12,613 nt of DNA, from positions 1 through 12,613 of the forward strand of contig CADBQK010000322.1 in NCBI GenBank assembly GCA_902796775.1, read 5' to 3'. The stretch is from an uncultured Lachnospiraceae bacterium. GTDB taxonomy: Bacteria > Bacillota_A > Clostridia > Lachnospirales > Lachnospiraceae. Below the pieces are notes generated by a model. It was not told the DNA's origin and ran no database searches. It saw only the letters and a list, made by a program, of their open reading frames with translations. Shown piece by piece: positions 1 through 7,571 of the stretch (the first letter of the stretch is position 1; every line of letters starts with the position of its first letter). The position numbers were made by a program, and so were the translations under genes.

Positions 1-411
1 ATGGAAGCGCACTATCAGTGCTCCGCCTGCCATAAATACTTCGATGCAGACAAGAAAGAAACAACAAAAGCAGCCCTGACAATCGCGGCAACAGGCCACA
101 ACCTTACAGCCCATGAAGTAACTGATGCAAGCTGTACACAGGCAGGTAATGCTGCATACTGGAGTTGTGACAAGTGCGGTGAGTATTTCTCTGATGCAGA
201 GGCTCAGACCATAATCGAAGAGAACAGCTGGGTAATCCCTGCTGCCGGACACAGCTATGGCGAACTTATTGCAAAGAAAGAAGCAAACTGCACGGAAGAA
301 GGTATGGAAGCGCACTATCAGTGCTCTGCTTGCCATAAGTATTTCGACGCAGACAAGAAGGAAACAACAAAGGAAGCCCTGACGATCGCTGCAACAGGCC
401 ACACATGGGAT
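1..411 (+). repeat. Pair of near-identical ~99-bp direct repeats inside the surface protein gene
   Basis: Bases 1-99 and 304-402 encode the same 33-residue module (Met-Glu-Ala-His... to Thr-Gly-His). By eye they differ at 10 positions, nine of them silent and one changing Ala to Glu. The start-to-start distance is 303 bp (101 codons), so the duplicated unit probably includes the intervening GH modules. Confidence 0.85.
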
Positions 412-2727
412 AAGCCGGATTATACTTGGACAGACAATAACAGCAAAGTAACAGCCACTCATATCTGCACAGTATGTGCCAGGAAAGAATCAGAAACAGT
501 TAATACAACTTATAGTGTTGTGATAGAAGCAACAGAAATGACAGCCGGAACCGGAAGGTATACATCCGATACTTTTGAGAATGAAGCTTTTGAAGTTCAG
601 ACTAAAGATATTGAGTTGTCACCTACAGGTTATAAGGTGGATTATACCTGGGCTGAAACAGAGAGCGGATATGAAGTCACTGGTACTGCTGTGTCTTACG
701 CTCAGGGAGCTGAAACGATTACAGAGAAGGTAGAAGCTGCCTATAAAGTAACAATCGAGCCCACATGTACAAAGAACGGAGTTGGTACATGGACTTCAGC
801 AGCCTTTGTTAACAGACAATTCTCTGTTCAGACGAAAACAATTGTGCTTGAGCAGCTTGACCATAACTGGAATGAACCGAGCTACAGCTGGTCAACCTAC
901 AACAGCAAAGTAACAGCTGCACATATCTGCAAACAATGTGGGAAGGAAGAGACGGAGGAGATCCAGACAGTAGCTGAAGTCACTAAGGAAGCCAACTGCG
1001 AGGAAAAGGGTGAAACAACTTATACCGCAGAGTTTACAAATCCTTACTTTGAGACAAAGTCCAGAACGGTCTCAAATATCGATGCACTCGGGCACGAGTA
1101 CAAAGAAGTTGAAGGAAGTGCAAAAGCAGCAACATGCACAGAGGCAGGCAAAGAAGCCGACCAGAAGTGTACGAGATGTGATGCAGAAATCACAGGCAAG
1201 ACAATTGAAGCCTTAGGTCATACAGAGGAGGATATCCCTGCGGTAGCAGCAACCTGTATAAAAACGGGCCTGACAGCTGGTAAAAAGTGTTCCACCTGCG
1301 GCAAGATTCTTATAGCTCAGGAAAAGATACCTGTCAAGGGGCATACAGAAGTAGTACTTTCTGCAGTCGAGCCAACCTGTATAAAGAAAGGTCTGACAGC
1401 CGGCAAGAAATGCTCAGCTTGCGGCGAGATTCTGGAAGCACAAAAAGAAATATCTGCACTTGGTCATAGTTACAAGGAGGTCAAAGACAGTGCAGTAGCA
1501 GCGACATGTATCGAAGCTGGTAAGGAAGCAGATCAGAAATGCTCCAGATGCGGCGAGGTAATAGAAGGCAAAACAATCAAAGCAAAAGGCCATTCAGAAG
1601 AGACTATTCCGGGAGTGGCAGCGACCTGCACGAATAAAGGTCTCACAACCGGCAGGAAGTGCTCCGCCTGCGGCGAGATTATGGAGACACGGGAAGAGAT
1701 TCCTGCACTTGGTCACGACTACAGGGAAGTCAAAGGCACCGCAATAGCACCTACCTGTACCGAAGCTGGCAAGGAAGCAGATCAGAAATGTTCCAGATGT
1801 GGAGAGGTTATAAAAGGTAAAACGATCAAAGCACATGGTCACGTCTGGAACGAGAAATACACAGTCGATAAAGAAGCTTCGGACAGTACCGAAGGTTTGA
1901 AATCGATTCATTGCTCTATATGCGATGAAATCAAACCTGAGTCATCATTACCTATCGACAAGCTTGAGCCTGAAGGCCAGAAGAAAGGTGCTCAGGAACA
2001 GCAATCTGAAGCTGAAATCGCTGCGGAGGCTGAGATCGAGGCATTAGAGCTGATTAGTCAGGGAATCTATAGTATGCCCGTAAGTAAAGGATTCTCCTTA
2101 ACAACTGCCGATCAGATAATCGTGAATGCAGCCACTGACGAAGGGCCTGCAGGTACTGAGTACGGTCTGGTCAAACTCAGATCATCAAAGCAGACAAAAC
2201 GTTCTGTTACGATCAAATGGACACAGATCAAAAATGCTGAGAAGTATGTAATCTACGGTAACAGGTGTGGTAAAACACGCAAGATGAAGAAGCTTGCAGC
2301 TGTTACCGGAAAGACAAAGACATTCAAAAAGATTGCCGGCAAGAAGGTTAAGAAGGGGACATATTACAAGTTCCTGGTTGTTGCCCTGGATAAGAATGAT
2401 AAAGTAATATCAACATCCAAGGTAGTTCATGTAACAACAAAGGGAGGCAAAGCAGGCAATCATAAGAAAGTAACAGTAAAGAAATCTGTTCTTAAAAAAG
2501 CGCAGAAGCTTAAGACAAGTATGAGTCTGAAGCTGAAAGCAAAAGCAGTCAAGCCTTCAAAGCGTAAGGTCAAAGTCCACCGTCAAGTAGCATATGAATC
2601 TTCCAACCCGGAAATTGCTGTAGTATCTAAAAAAGGCGTTGTGACGGCAAAGAAGAGCGGTACCTGTTACATCTACGCTTATGCTCAGGATGGTATCTAC
2701 AAGAAGATCAAGGTAGTCGTTCATTAG
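1..2727 (+). CDS. Cys-rich repeat surface/secreted protein with Fn3-like and Big2-like C-terminus (5' partial)
   Basis: This is the C-terminal 908 residues of a larger protein. The ATG at base 1 is an internal Met: the same GMEAHYQCSACHKYF context recurs at residue 101 preceded by coding sequence, so the real start and any signal peptide lie outside the window. Residues 1-365 hold varied modules ending in GH, many with CxxC pairs. Residues 366-614 are six tandem modules of 41-42 residues in two types (A: ADQKCSRCG; B: GLTAGKKCSACG; order A-B-B-A-B-A). Each has one Cys, a CxxC and a closing GH. A charged Ala/Glu-rich linker (about 655-690) follows, then a Fn3-like domain (about 723-814) and a Big2-like Ig fold (about 822-908). 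No LPXTG or membrane anchor is seen at the C-terminus. Such architectures are common in secreted proteins of Lachnospiraceae and Ruminococcaceae. An adhesive or structural role is inferred; no catalytic domain is visible. Confidence 0.85.
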   Translation: MEAHYQCSACHKYFDADKKETTKAALTIAATGHNLTAHEVTDASCTQAGNAAYWSCDKCGEYFSDAEAQTIIEENSWVIPAAGHSYGELIAKKEANCTEEGMEAHYQCSACHKYFDADKKETTKEALTIAATGHTWDKPDYTWTDNNSKVTATHICTVCARKESETVNTTYSVVIEATEMTAGTGRYTSDTFENEAFEVQTKDIELSPTGYKVDYTWAETESGYEVTGTAVSYAQGAETITEKVEAAYKVTIEPTCTKNGVGTWTSAAFVNRQFSVQTKTIVLEQLDHNWNEPSYSWSTYNSKVTAAHICKQCGKEETEEIQTVAEVTKEANCEEKGETTYTAEFTNPYFETKSRTVSNIDALGHEYKEVEGSAKAATCTEAGKEADQKCTRCDAEITGKTIEALGHTEEDIPAVAATCIKTGLTAGKKCSTCGKILIAQEKIPVKGHTEVVLSAVEPTCIKKGLTAGKKCSACGEILEAQKEISALGHSYKEVKDSAVAATCIEAGKEADQKCSRCGEVIEGKTIKAKGHSEETIPGVAATCTNKGLTTGRKCSACGEIMETREEIPALGHDYREVKGTAIAPTCTEAGKEADQKCSRCGEVIKGKTIKAHGHVWNEKYTVDKEASDSTEGLKSIHCSICDEIKPESSLPIDKLEPEGQKKGAQEQQSEAEIAAEAEIEALELISQGIYSMPVSKGFSLTTADQIIVNAATDEGPAGTEYGLVKLRSSKQTKRSVTIKWTQIKNAEKYVIYGNRCGKTRKMKKLAAVTGKTKTFKKIAGKKVKKGTYYKFLVVALDKNDKVISTSKVVHVTTKGGKAGNHKKVTVKKSVLKKAQKLKTSMSLKLKAKAVKPSKRKVKVHRQVAYESSNPEIAVVSKKGVVTAKKSGTCYIYAYAQDGIYKKIKVVVH
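1096..1842 (+). repeat. Six tandem 41-42-codon Cys-rich modules
   Basis: Codons 366-614 form six in-frame modules in the order A-B-B-A-B-A. The two adjacent B modules are offset by 123 bp (41 codons). Successive A modules near 1513 and 1762 are offset by 249 bp, an A+B pair of 83 codons. Each module carries C, about 10 residues, CxxC, about 12-14 residues, then GH, which could form a C3H metal site. The metal-binding idea is inference. Confidence 0.85.
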
Positions 2728-2798
2728 AATGCACAGATGCTGCACTTCATTGGAGCATCATTTGATGAATGATCATGATACTTCAAAAGATAATTAAC

Positions 2799-2840
2799 AA
2801 AGACCTGCGGGGCGTCAAAACCTCGCAGGTTCTTTCTATT
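2799..2840 (+). terminator. Rho-independent terminator of the surface protein gene
   Basis: A 10-bp stem (2803-2812 with 2821-2830, one G-T pair) encloses an 8-base loop and is followed by a T-rich run TCTTTCTATT. It lies about 75 bp after the stop codon of the surface protein gene, which is the natural place for its terminator. Confidence 0.75.
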
Positions 2841-2852
2841 CTGCAGATGGAT

Positions 2853-2881
2853 TTGCTTTACAGCACCATCTGTATTATACT
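2853..2881 (+). promoter_or_regulatory. Candidate promoter of the DUF362-MBL operon
   Basis: TTGCTT (2853-2858) and TATACT (2876-2881) are separated by 17 bp and lie downstream of the preceding terminator, about 105 bp before the DUF362 start. The -35 match is poor. Other AT-rich -10-like hexamers occur nearby (TATAAC at 2898, TAAAAT at 2925), so the exact promoter is uncertain. Nothing else is clear in the 260-bp gap. Confidence 0.3.
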
Positions 2882-2987
2882 TTTGCCTAAAGAGGTCTAT
2901 AACAGTTTTTGTATCTTTCAGAAATAAAATAAGCTGAAAACAGGAGATGCTGATTTGGCTTAATGAATCATTAGTCGGCAGGGTTGG

Positions 2988-4103
2988 ATGATGAGAAAAG
3001 AAGATGTTTATGTAATTCACGGTACTGTGTATAAAGAAATGGCTATGCAGGTGATGGAGGAGGCTGATGTGGCTGGCGATATTGGTGACAGAAACAGGAG
3101 TATTGCCTTAAAGCCTAACCTGGTGACAGCCAGTTCACCGGACTATGGAGCAACGACTCACGGAGAGCTGCTGGATGGAGCGATTACTTATCTGCAGGAT
3201 CATGGATTTCGGAAGATCACTGTGATGGAGAGTTCCTGGGTAGGAGAGAGGACAGCAAATGCTCTTCGTAGTACGGGATATATGGAGATATGCCGCAGAC
3301 ATAATGTGCCTTTTGTAGATCTCAAAAAGGATAGTTCCCGCGAATATGATGCCAGGGGGATGCGTATACGGGTCTGTGATCTTGCGATGTCCGTTGACTA
3401 TATGATCAACATGCCGGTGCTGAAAGGACATTGCCAGACACGTATCACCTGCGCTTTGAAGAATAATAAGGGAGTGATACCGGACAGCGAAAAACGGCGT
3501 TTCCACACTTTAGGACTTCATAAACCGATTGCGCATCTGAATACCGTAGTTAGGAATGATTTTATCCTTGTGGACAATATATGCGGGGATTTAGAGTTTG
3601 AGGAAGGCGGCAACCCTGTCATCATGAACCGGGTGCTCGGGTTTAAGGATCCAGTCCTTTGTGATGCATTTGTATGCCGGAGTATGGGCTATGAACTGGA
3701 GGATGTTCCCTATATTCTGATGGCAGAAAAGCTGGGCGTTGGTTCGGCCGATTTAAGCAGAGCAGAATTTCATTATCTTAATTCAGCTTCCCGGGAACAG
3801 ATCATGAGCAATTACCGCACGGGTAAGGTCGGCAGGCTGGCGGCATATACAAATGCCGATGATGCGTGCAGTGCCTGTTACGGCATGCTGATCCATGCTC
3901 TGAACCGGCTCGATGAAAAAGGACAGCTGCCAAAAAGCCGGGGAATGGAAATGGAAAAAATCGCTATCGGACAGGGATTCCGCGGGAAAACCGGCTGTAT
4001 CGGGATAGGGAACTGTACAAAGGATTTTGAAAAAAATCTCAAAGGTTGTCCGCCGTTAGCATCTGACATTCTTTCGTTTCTTGAAAGGAGCTGGGTTCGA
4101 TGA
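2988..4103 (+). CDS. DUF362 domain-containing protein
   Basis: This 371-residue protein has the hallmarks of the DUF362 family: LKPNLV (41-46), an ESSW segment (81-84), NMPVLKGH (141-148), the LKNNKG stretch (157-162) and LVDNI...GGNP (194-210). The C-terminal region adds Cys residues at 294 and 297 (CSAC), 337, 343 and 354, the last three in a GCIGIGNC...GCPP arrangement. These could bind an iron-sulfur cluster, although no classical 4Fe-4S ferredoxin motif (CxxCxxCxxxCP) is present. DUF362 proteins have no settled function; some carry ferredoxin domains. No signal peptide or membrane helix is seen, so it is probably cytoplasmic. Two adjacent ATGs (2988 and 2991) are possible starts; the AGGG at 2980-2983 is better spaced for the second. 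Its stop overlaps the ATG of the MBL gene (ATGA), so the two are likely translationally coupled and work together. Confidence 0.85.
   Translation: MMRKEDVYVIHGTVYKEMAMQVMEEADVAGDIGDRNRSIALKPNLVTASSPDYGATTHGELLDGAITYLQDHGFRKITVMESSWVGERTANALRSTGYMEICRRHNVPFVDLKKDSSREYDARGMRIRVCDLAMSVDYMINMPVLKGHCQTRITCALKNNKGVIPDSEKRRFHTLGLHKPIAHLNTVVRNDFILVDNICGDLEFEEGGNPVIMNRVLGFKDPVLCDAFVCRSMGYELEDVPYILMAEKLGVGSADLSRAEFHYLNSASREQIMSNYRTGKVGRLAAYTNADDACSACYGMLIHALNRLDEKGQLPKSRGMEMEKIAIGQGFRGKTGCIGIGNCTKDFEKNLKGCPPLASDILSFLERSWVR
4084..4090 (+). promoter_or_regulatory. Ribosome binding site of the MBL-fold gene
   Basis: AAAGGAG lies inside the end of the DUF362 gene, 9 bases before the ATG at 4100. It fixes the MBL start at the ATGA overlap. 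Confidence 0.8.
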
Positions 4104-4786
4104 GACATAAACTGAAGCAGATCAGTGAACATGTCTGGATCATGCCGCTGGAGACGGCAAAAGACAGGCCGAATCTCGGATATATCAAAGGCGGTGAAAT
4201 GTCCCTGGCAGTAGATGCCGGACATTCTTCATCCCATGTCAGGGATTTTTACGGGGCTATCGAAAGGCTGAATATGCCTCTTCCCCAGGTGACAGTCCTG
4301 ACACACTGGCATTGGGATCACACTTTCGGTATGCATGCAGTGAGCGGGAAAACAATTGCCCGGCGAGAGACTGATCTGGTACTTCGGGAAATCATGGAGA
4401 AGCTGGAAACAGATCCCTCCTATGGGAAAAGATTTCTGGACAGTGATCTTTGCATCCGTAAAGAATATGCAGGAGGGATTCCTCTGGCTGTCGTTCCGGC
4501 TGATGAGCTGATTACAGGGAACACGGATATTGACCTTGGAGGAGTGACAGCCTGCCTGCGGATCGCTGTTTCACCGCATACAGATGATGCTCTTCTTGTA
4601 TACATTCCCGAGGATAAGGTTTTATTTGTCGGGGATGCGCAGCTGGGAGAATTTCCTTCCTGGAGGATGGATTACGACAAACTTTATGCTCTGACCAGCA
4701 TGATTCAGGATATGGATGTCCAGACGATCATCGACGGGCACTGGAAGCCGTATACAAAACAGGAATACCTGGATGAGTTTTCGTGA
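4100..4786 (+). CDS. MBL-fold metallo-hydrolase
   Basis: This 228-residue protein belongs to the metallo-beta-lactamase superfamily. The metal motif HWHWDH is at 69-74 (H69, H71, D73, H74). Further candidate ligands are H160 (in SPHTDD), D179 (in FVGDAQ) and H214 (in IIDGHWKP), so the full seven-residue dinuclear set appears intact and the enzyme is probably active. There is no signal peptide, and the length suits a single-domain cytoplasmic hydrolase. The substrate cannot be read from sequence: the superfamily includes thioesterases, lactonases, glyoxalase II-like enzymes and phosphodiesterases. The start is supported by AAAGGAG with a 9-base spacer and by the ATGA overlap with the upstream DUF362 gene. 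The pairing suggests a shared pathway. The convergent hairpin at 4851-4880 lies 64 bp beyond its stop and may end its transcript. Confidence 0.9.
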   Translation: MRHKLKQISEHVWIMPLETAKDRPNLGYIKGGEMSLAVDAGHSSSHVRDFYGAIERLNMPLPQVTVLTHWHWDHTFGMHAVSGKTIARRETDLVLREIMEKLETDPSYGKRFLDSDLCIRKEYAGGIPLAVVPADELITGNTDIDLGGVTACLRIAVSPHTDDALLVYIPEDKVLFVGDAQLGEFPSWRMDYDKLYALTSMIQDMDVQTIIDGHWKPYTKQEYLDEFS

Positions 4787-4845
4787 TAGATCTGAATGAA
4801 TTACCGTTGCATATACAGGATAGTAAAAATATGAATATATAATTG

Positions 4846-4880
4846 AAAAAAGCACTGCCGGGATAAATCCCGGCAGTGCT
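4846..4880 (-). terminator. Strong terminator between convergent genes
   Basis: A perfect 13-bp stem (4851-4863 with 4868-4880) encloses a TAAA loop. Read on the minus strand it is followed by a run of six T (plus-strand A run just before and at the stem), making a textbook terminator for the zinc-ribbon membrane protein gene that ends at 4918. On the plus strand the downstream bases are not T-rich, so termination of the MBL transcript there would be weaker. Confidence 0.9.
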
Positions 4881-4917
4881 GCGTTATGCTGTCTTATCTG
4901 TACTTCCTTAGATAACC

Positions 4918-7404
4918 TTACTCGTCGACGGAATCTTCCGAAATGTAGTACTGCGGTTCAACCTTTACAGTATACTGCGTAGGATCAAGGCTTCCATCGA
5001 GCCATACCGTAAGATCCGCTCTTTCACCCTTCTCCCAGGGAGAAAGTTCATCTGAACTGCCGGCGTCAAGAGTGTTTCCATCTGAATCGATAACTGACAC
5101 ATTGACGGCGAAGTAATCAAATGTGTACGGAGAAGTATTTTCCATATGGAGAACATGTTTGCTGTTTCCGTCATCATCAGTTTCCAGGGTCAGCCGGAAT
5201 GTGCTGGCCATCTTTTTGACTTCCTCATTTGAATCGACTGCGATTACGGAAGCGCCGGCGTCTTTGATTGCGGACTCCAGAAGACCTTTATAATTATCAT
5301 CTACCTTCAGGCCGTAATCAGCAACGAATTTCTGCAGCAGCTTTGTACGATCAGCATAAGCATCGTTCCAGATGTTTACGTATCTGTCATAGTCATCTTC
5401 CATATAGGAGACTGCTTCTTTTGCTTCACGCAGAAGTCCGATGTATTCCAGAGCATCCTTTCCGAGCTCGGCATTGTCAAACTCCTCTTCCTCAAAAGGC
5501 TCCAGATGTTTCAGCTCAATGTCACAGAGCCTTTCAAAAGCGACTGCCTCATCATAATTCGGATCGGAATCATCAGATTCTTTCTGTGTCCATCTTTCTG
5601 TAAGGCCTGCAGCCATCTCTCTGAGAAATGCACCGTCCGGAGACAGCTGATAATCGCTGTCATCATACAGAGATGCAGCATCTTTATAATCACCGAGTGT
5701 ACTAAAGAGTTTTCCTGCTGTAGCATACTCCCCTTTGTCATAGTGTTCTTTTGCAAGGAGATAAGTACATTCCTTGCTCTTTTCAGCGGAATCTTTGTAA
5801 CCGCCTTCGCCTGTTTCTGCAAGAGTATCGAAAATGCCGGAAGCCTCTTCATATTTTCCTTCAGAAAGAGCCTTCTCTGCACTCTGGTATTTGCAATCCA
5901 GAAGCCTGTCCGGAGCATCCTTGTAGCTGCCCAGAGATGCGAACCCTTCTTCTGCAACATCGAAGGAACCCTCTTCAAGAGCTTTAGCTGAAGCAGAATA
6001 CAAACGCATTTTGCTGATTTCAAAGGAAGCAAAAACGGCGATGACTGCAATCGCAATGATGGCAGCTACGATACCGACCCATTTGAGCATCGGACTCTTT
6101 GCAATCTGTTTTCCTTTATCTTTAATGGAAGGCTTCGGTTCGCTGGGTGTATTCTCTTTTACTGCTGCCGGCTCCGGTTTTTGTGCTTCCGGCTTCGGCT
6201 CTTCCCTGCTCTCAGCAGGAGCCGGAGTAGGAGCGGGAGCCGGAATCGGGGCTGGTGACGGAGCAGCTTTGGAAACAGCCTTTTCCTGTACGGCATCTGT
6301 GGAAGCATCTACGGCTTTTACTGCAGGTTCAGCAGTCTTAGAGATATCCGCTTTTTCTGCAGCATCGGGGTTAACCATTCTCGCTATTGTTTTGACTGTG
6401 ATTTCAGGATCATCCTGATCTGTGTTGGCAGCAGAAGCTTTGGAAGCTGACTTGCTTTTTGATTCCAAACCAACAGCTGCAAGTATTTTGGCTATATCTT
6501 CTGAGAAAGTTCCCGGATCTGTATCTTCCGCGATGATCTCATCATCTTCATCACTATCCTCGATATCCGCTTCATCCTCCGCTGCGACGGGTTCCTCCAC
6601 CGTTTCTTCAGAGACAACCGACTCTGTTTCCTCAACAGATGTAACCTCAACCGGTTTTTCTTCAGGTGCTGCCGGCTCCGCTTCTGCCACAGGCGCTGCC
6701 TCAGGTACTGCCTCTACCTCAGGCGTCACCTCTGTCTGCACTGCTTCTTCCTCGGGCGCTGCCTCAGGGGTTATCTCTGCCGGTTCTGCTTCTTCCACGG
6801 GTACTGCCTCTGCCGGCGCTGCCTCCGGAGCTTTTGATTCAGTTGCTTCATCCGGGGCCTCTGCTTGAGGAACTGCTAACGGCTCTTCATCCAATACCAC
6901 TGGTTCCGGCTTTTCGACCGGTTCTTCATCCGGAGCCGCCGGAGCGGTTATTTCGCCTTTTTTCAGTGAGGCAGCCGTTTCAAACTCTTCACCAGAAACA
7001 CCCGGTTCACTGTCTTCATCAGAATCCTCAGTTTCAGTTACTTCTTCAGGAGCGGCTTTTTCCGGCTCTTCTTCCTGAAGAGAAGAAACAGGGGTATTAT
7101 TGATCGCTTCTTCAGGAGATGAACTTTTGTCTATTTCTATTTCTTCAATTGGATCTGTTTGATCCTTTATTGTGTTCTCCACCGTTTCTGTAATGTTCTT
7201 TACTGTTTCCGCAGGCTTTTCTTCTGCTGCCGGATCTGCTGCGATCTTTGCAGGTACTTCCGTAAGATCCACATCAGGCTTTTCAATGGTCTGTGTTTGG
7301 ATCGCTGCTTCATCAGAAACCGGCAAGGGCTGCCCGCAGACCTGGCATAACCTGTTGCTGTCTGTTACAAGTGCCTTGCAGTAAGGACATCTGATCAATG
7401 CCAT
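4918..7404 (-). CDS. Zinc-ribbon, single-pass membrane protein with TPR-like repeats and FxLYD-like C-terminus
   Basis: This 828-residue protein starts with a zinc ribbon (C6, C9, C20, C23: CPYC...CQVC). A long low-complexity segment follows (about 30-435), rich in Glu, Pro and Ala, strongly acidic, with a Pro-Ala stretch at 382-397 and a short non-repetitive island near 300-316. One hydrophobic helix (about 442-461) follows a Lys-rich segment (KDKGKQIAKSPMLK), so the N-terminus is predicted inside and the C-terminus outside. Residues 468-583 hold about three TPR-like repeats (pattern A..L..G.Y..A...F..LGdYKDA). Residues about 730-820 resemble an FxLYD-type beta domain. No catalytic motif is seen. 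A role as an envelope scaffold or sensor is inferred only. The start is supported by GGGAGG upstream of the ATG. It has its own promoter and terminator and appears monocistronic. Confidence 0.85.
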   Translation of the reverse strand: MALIRCPYCKALVTDSNRLCQVCGQPLPVSDEAAIQTQTIEKPDVDLTEVPAKIAADPAAEEKPAETVKNITETVENTIKDQTDPIEEIEIDKSSSPEEAINNTPVSSLQEEEPEKAAPEEVTETEDSDEDSEPGVSGEEFETAASLKKGEITAPAAPDEEPVEKPEPVVLDEEPLAVPQAEAPDEATESKAPEAAPAEAVPVEEAEPAEITPEAAPEEEAVQTEVTPEVEAVPEAAPVAEAEPAAPEEKPVEVTSVEETESVVSEETVEEPVAAEDEADIEDSDEDDEIIAEDTDPGTFSEDIAKILAAVGLESKSKSASKASAANTDQDDPEITVKTIARMVNPDAAEKADISKTAEPAVKAVDASTDAVQEKAVSKAAPSPAPIPAPAPTPAPAESREEPKPEAQKPEPAAVKENTPSEPKPSIKDKGKQIAKSPMLKWVGIVAAIIAIAVIAVFASFEISKMRLYSASAKALEEGSFDVAEEGFASLGSYKDAPDRLLDCKYQSAEKALSEGKYEEASGIFDTLAETGEGGYKDSAEKSKECTYLLAKEHYDKGEYATAGKLFSTLGDYKDAASLYDDSDYQLSPDGAFLREMAAGLTERWTQKESDDSDPNYDEAVAFERLCDIELKHLEPFEEEEFDNAELGKDALEYIGLLREAKEAVSYMEDDYDRYVNIWNDAYADRTKLLQKFVADYGLKVDDNYKGLLESAIKDAGASVIAVDSNEEVKKMASTFRLTLETDDDGNSKHVLHMENTSPYTFDYFAVNVSVIDSDGNTLDAGSSDELSPWEKGERADLTVWLDGSLDPTQYTVKVEPQYYISEDSVDE

Positions 7405-7413
7405 GGTAATCTT

Positions 7414-7420
7414 CCTCCCT
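7414..7420 (-). promoter_or_regulatory. Ribosome binding site of the zinc-ribbon protein gene
   Basis: The minus strand reads AGGGAGG about 9 bases before the ATG at 7404, a near-ideal Shine-Dalgarno that supports the start placing the first zinc-ribbon Cys at residue 6. Confidence 0.8.
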
Positions 7421-7432
7421 TTTGCTCCGTGT

Positions 7433-7453
7433 CCTGGGAATGATCTTCCCAGG
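7433..7453 (-). promoter_or_regulatory. Perfect palindrome at the predicted transcription start (possible operator)
   Basis: CCTGGGAA and TTCCCAGG form perfect 8-bp arms around a 5-base centre. The element begins three bases after the -10 box of the zinc-ribbon gene, so it spans the likely start site and early leader. It could be a repressor operator or a 5' stem-loop; no family is recognised. Confidence 0.5.
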
Positions 7454-7455
7454 CT

Positions 7456-7464
7456 ATTATATCA
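7456..7464 (-). promoter_or_regulatory. Extended -10 promoter of the zinc-ribbon protein gene
   Basis: The minus strand reads TGATATAAT, a perfect extended -10 (TGnTATAAT), about 50 bases upstream of the ATG. The sequence at the -35 distance (TTTCTT) is poor, as expected for extended -10 promoters. Confidence 0.65.
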
Positions 7465-7546
7465 CGATATTCGCAGAGAAGAAAAGACTTTGTTGAGTGA
7501 AGAAAGCTTTATATTTCATGATAATTAAATAAAATACAAAGTCATG

Positions 7547-7562
7547 CGGGAAAATGTTCCCG
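7547..7562 (-). terminator. Weak candidate terminator after kdpE
   Basis: A 6-bp stem (CGGGAA/TTCCCG, 4-base loop) lies 9 bp beyond the kdpE stop. On the minus strand a T-rich but interrupted stretch follows after several bases. It may end the potassium operon, but the tail is imperfect. Confidence 0.35.
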
Positions 7563-7571
7563 GAAACGGAT

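Noticed and set aside
1594..1911. 105-codon minus-strand open frame
   Set aside because: It is a shadow of the repeat modules in the surface protein gene.
2724..3020. 98-codon minus-strand open frame covering the gap before DUF362
   Set aside because: It crosses the terminator and the DUF362 start, with no convincing ribosome binding site or domain.
6011..7103. Several long open frames on the plus strand (6011-6418, 6422-6868, 6666-7103)
   Set aside because: They lie opposite the low-complexity Glu/Pro/Ala linker; the repeated codons keep other frames open. Their translations are Ser/Ala/Leu/Pro-rich with no domain.
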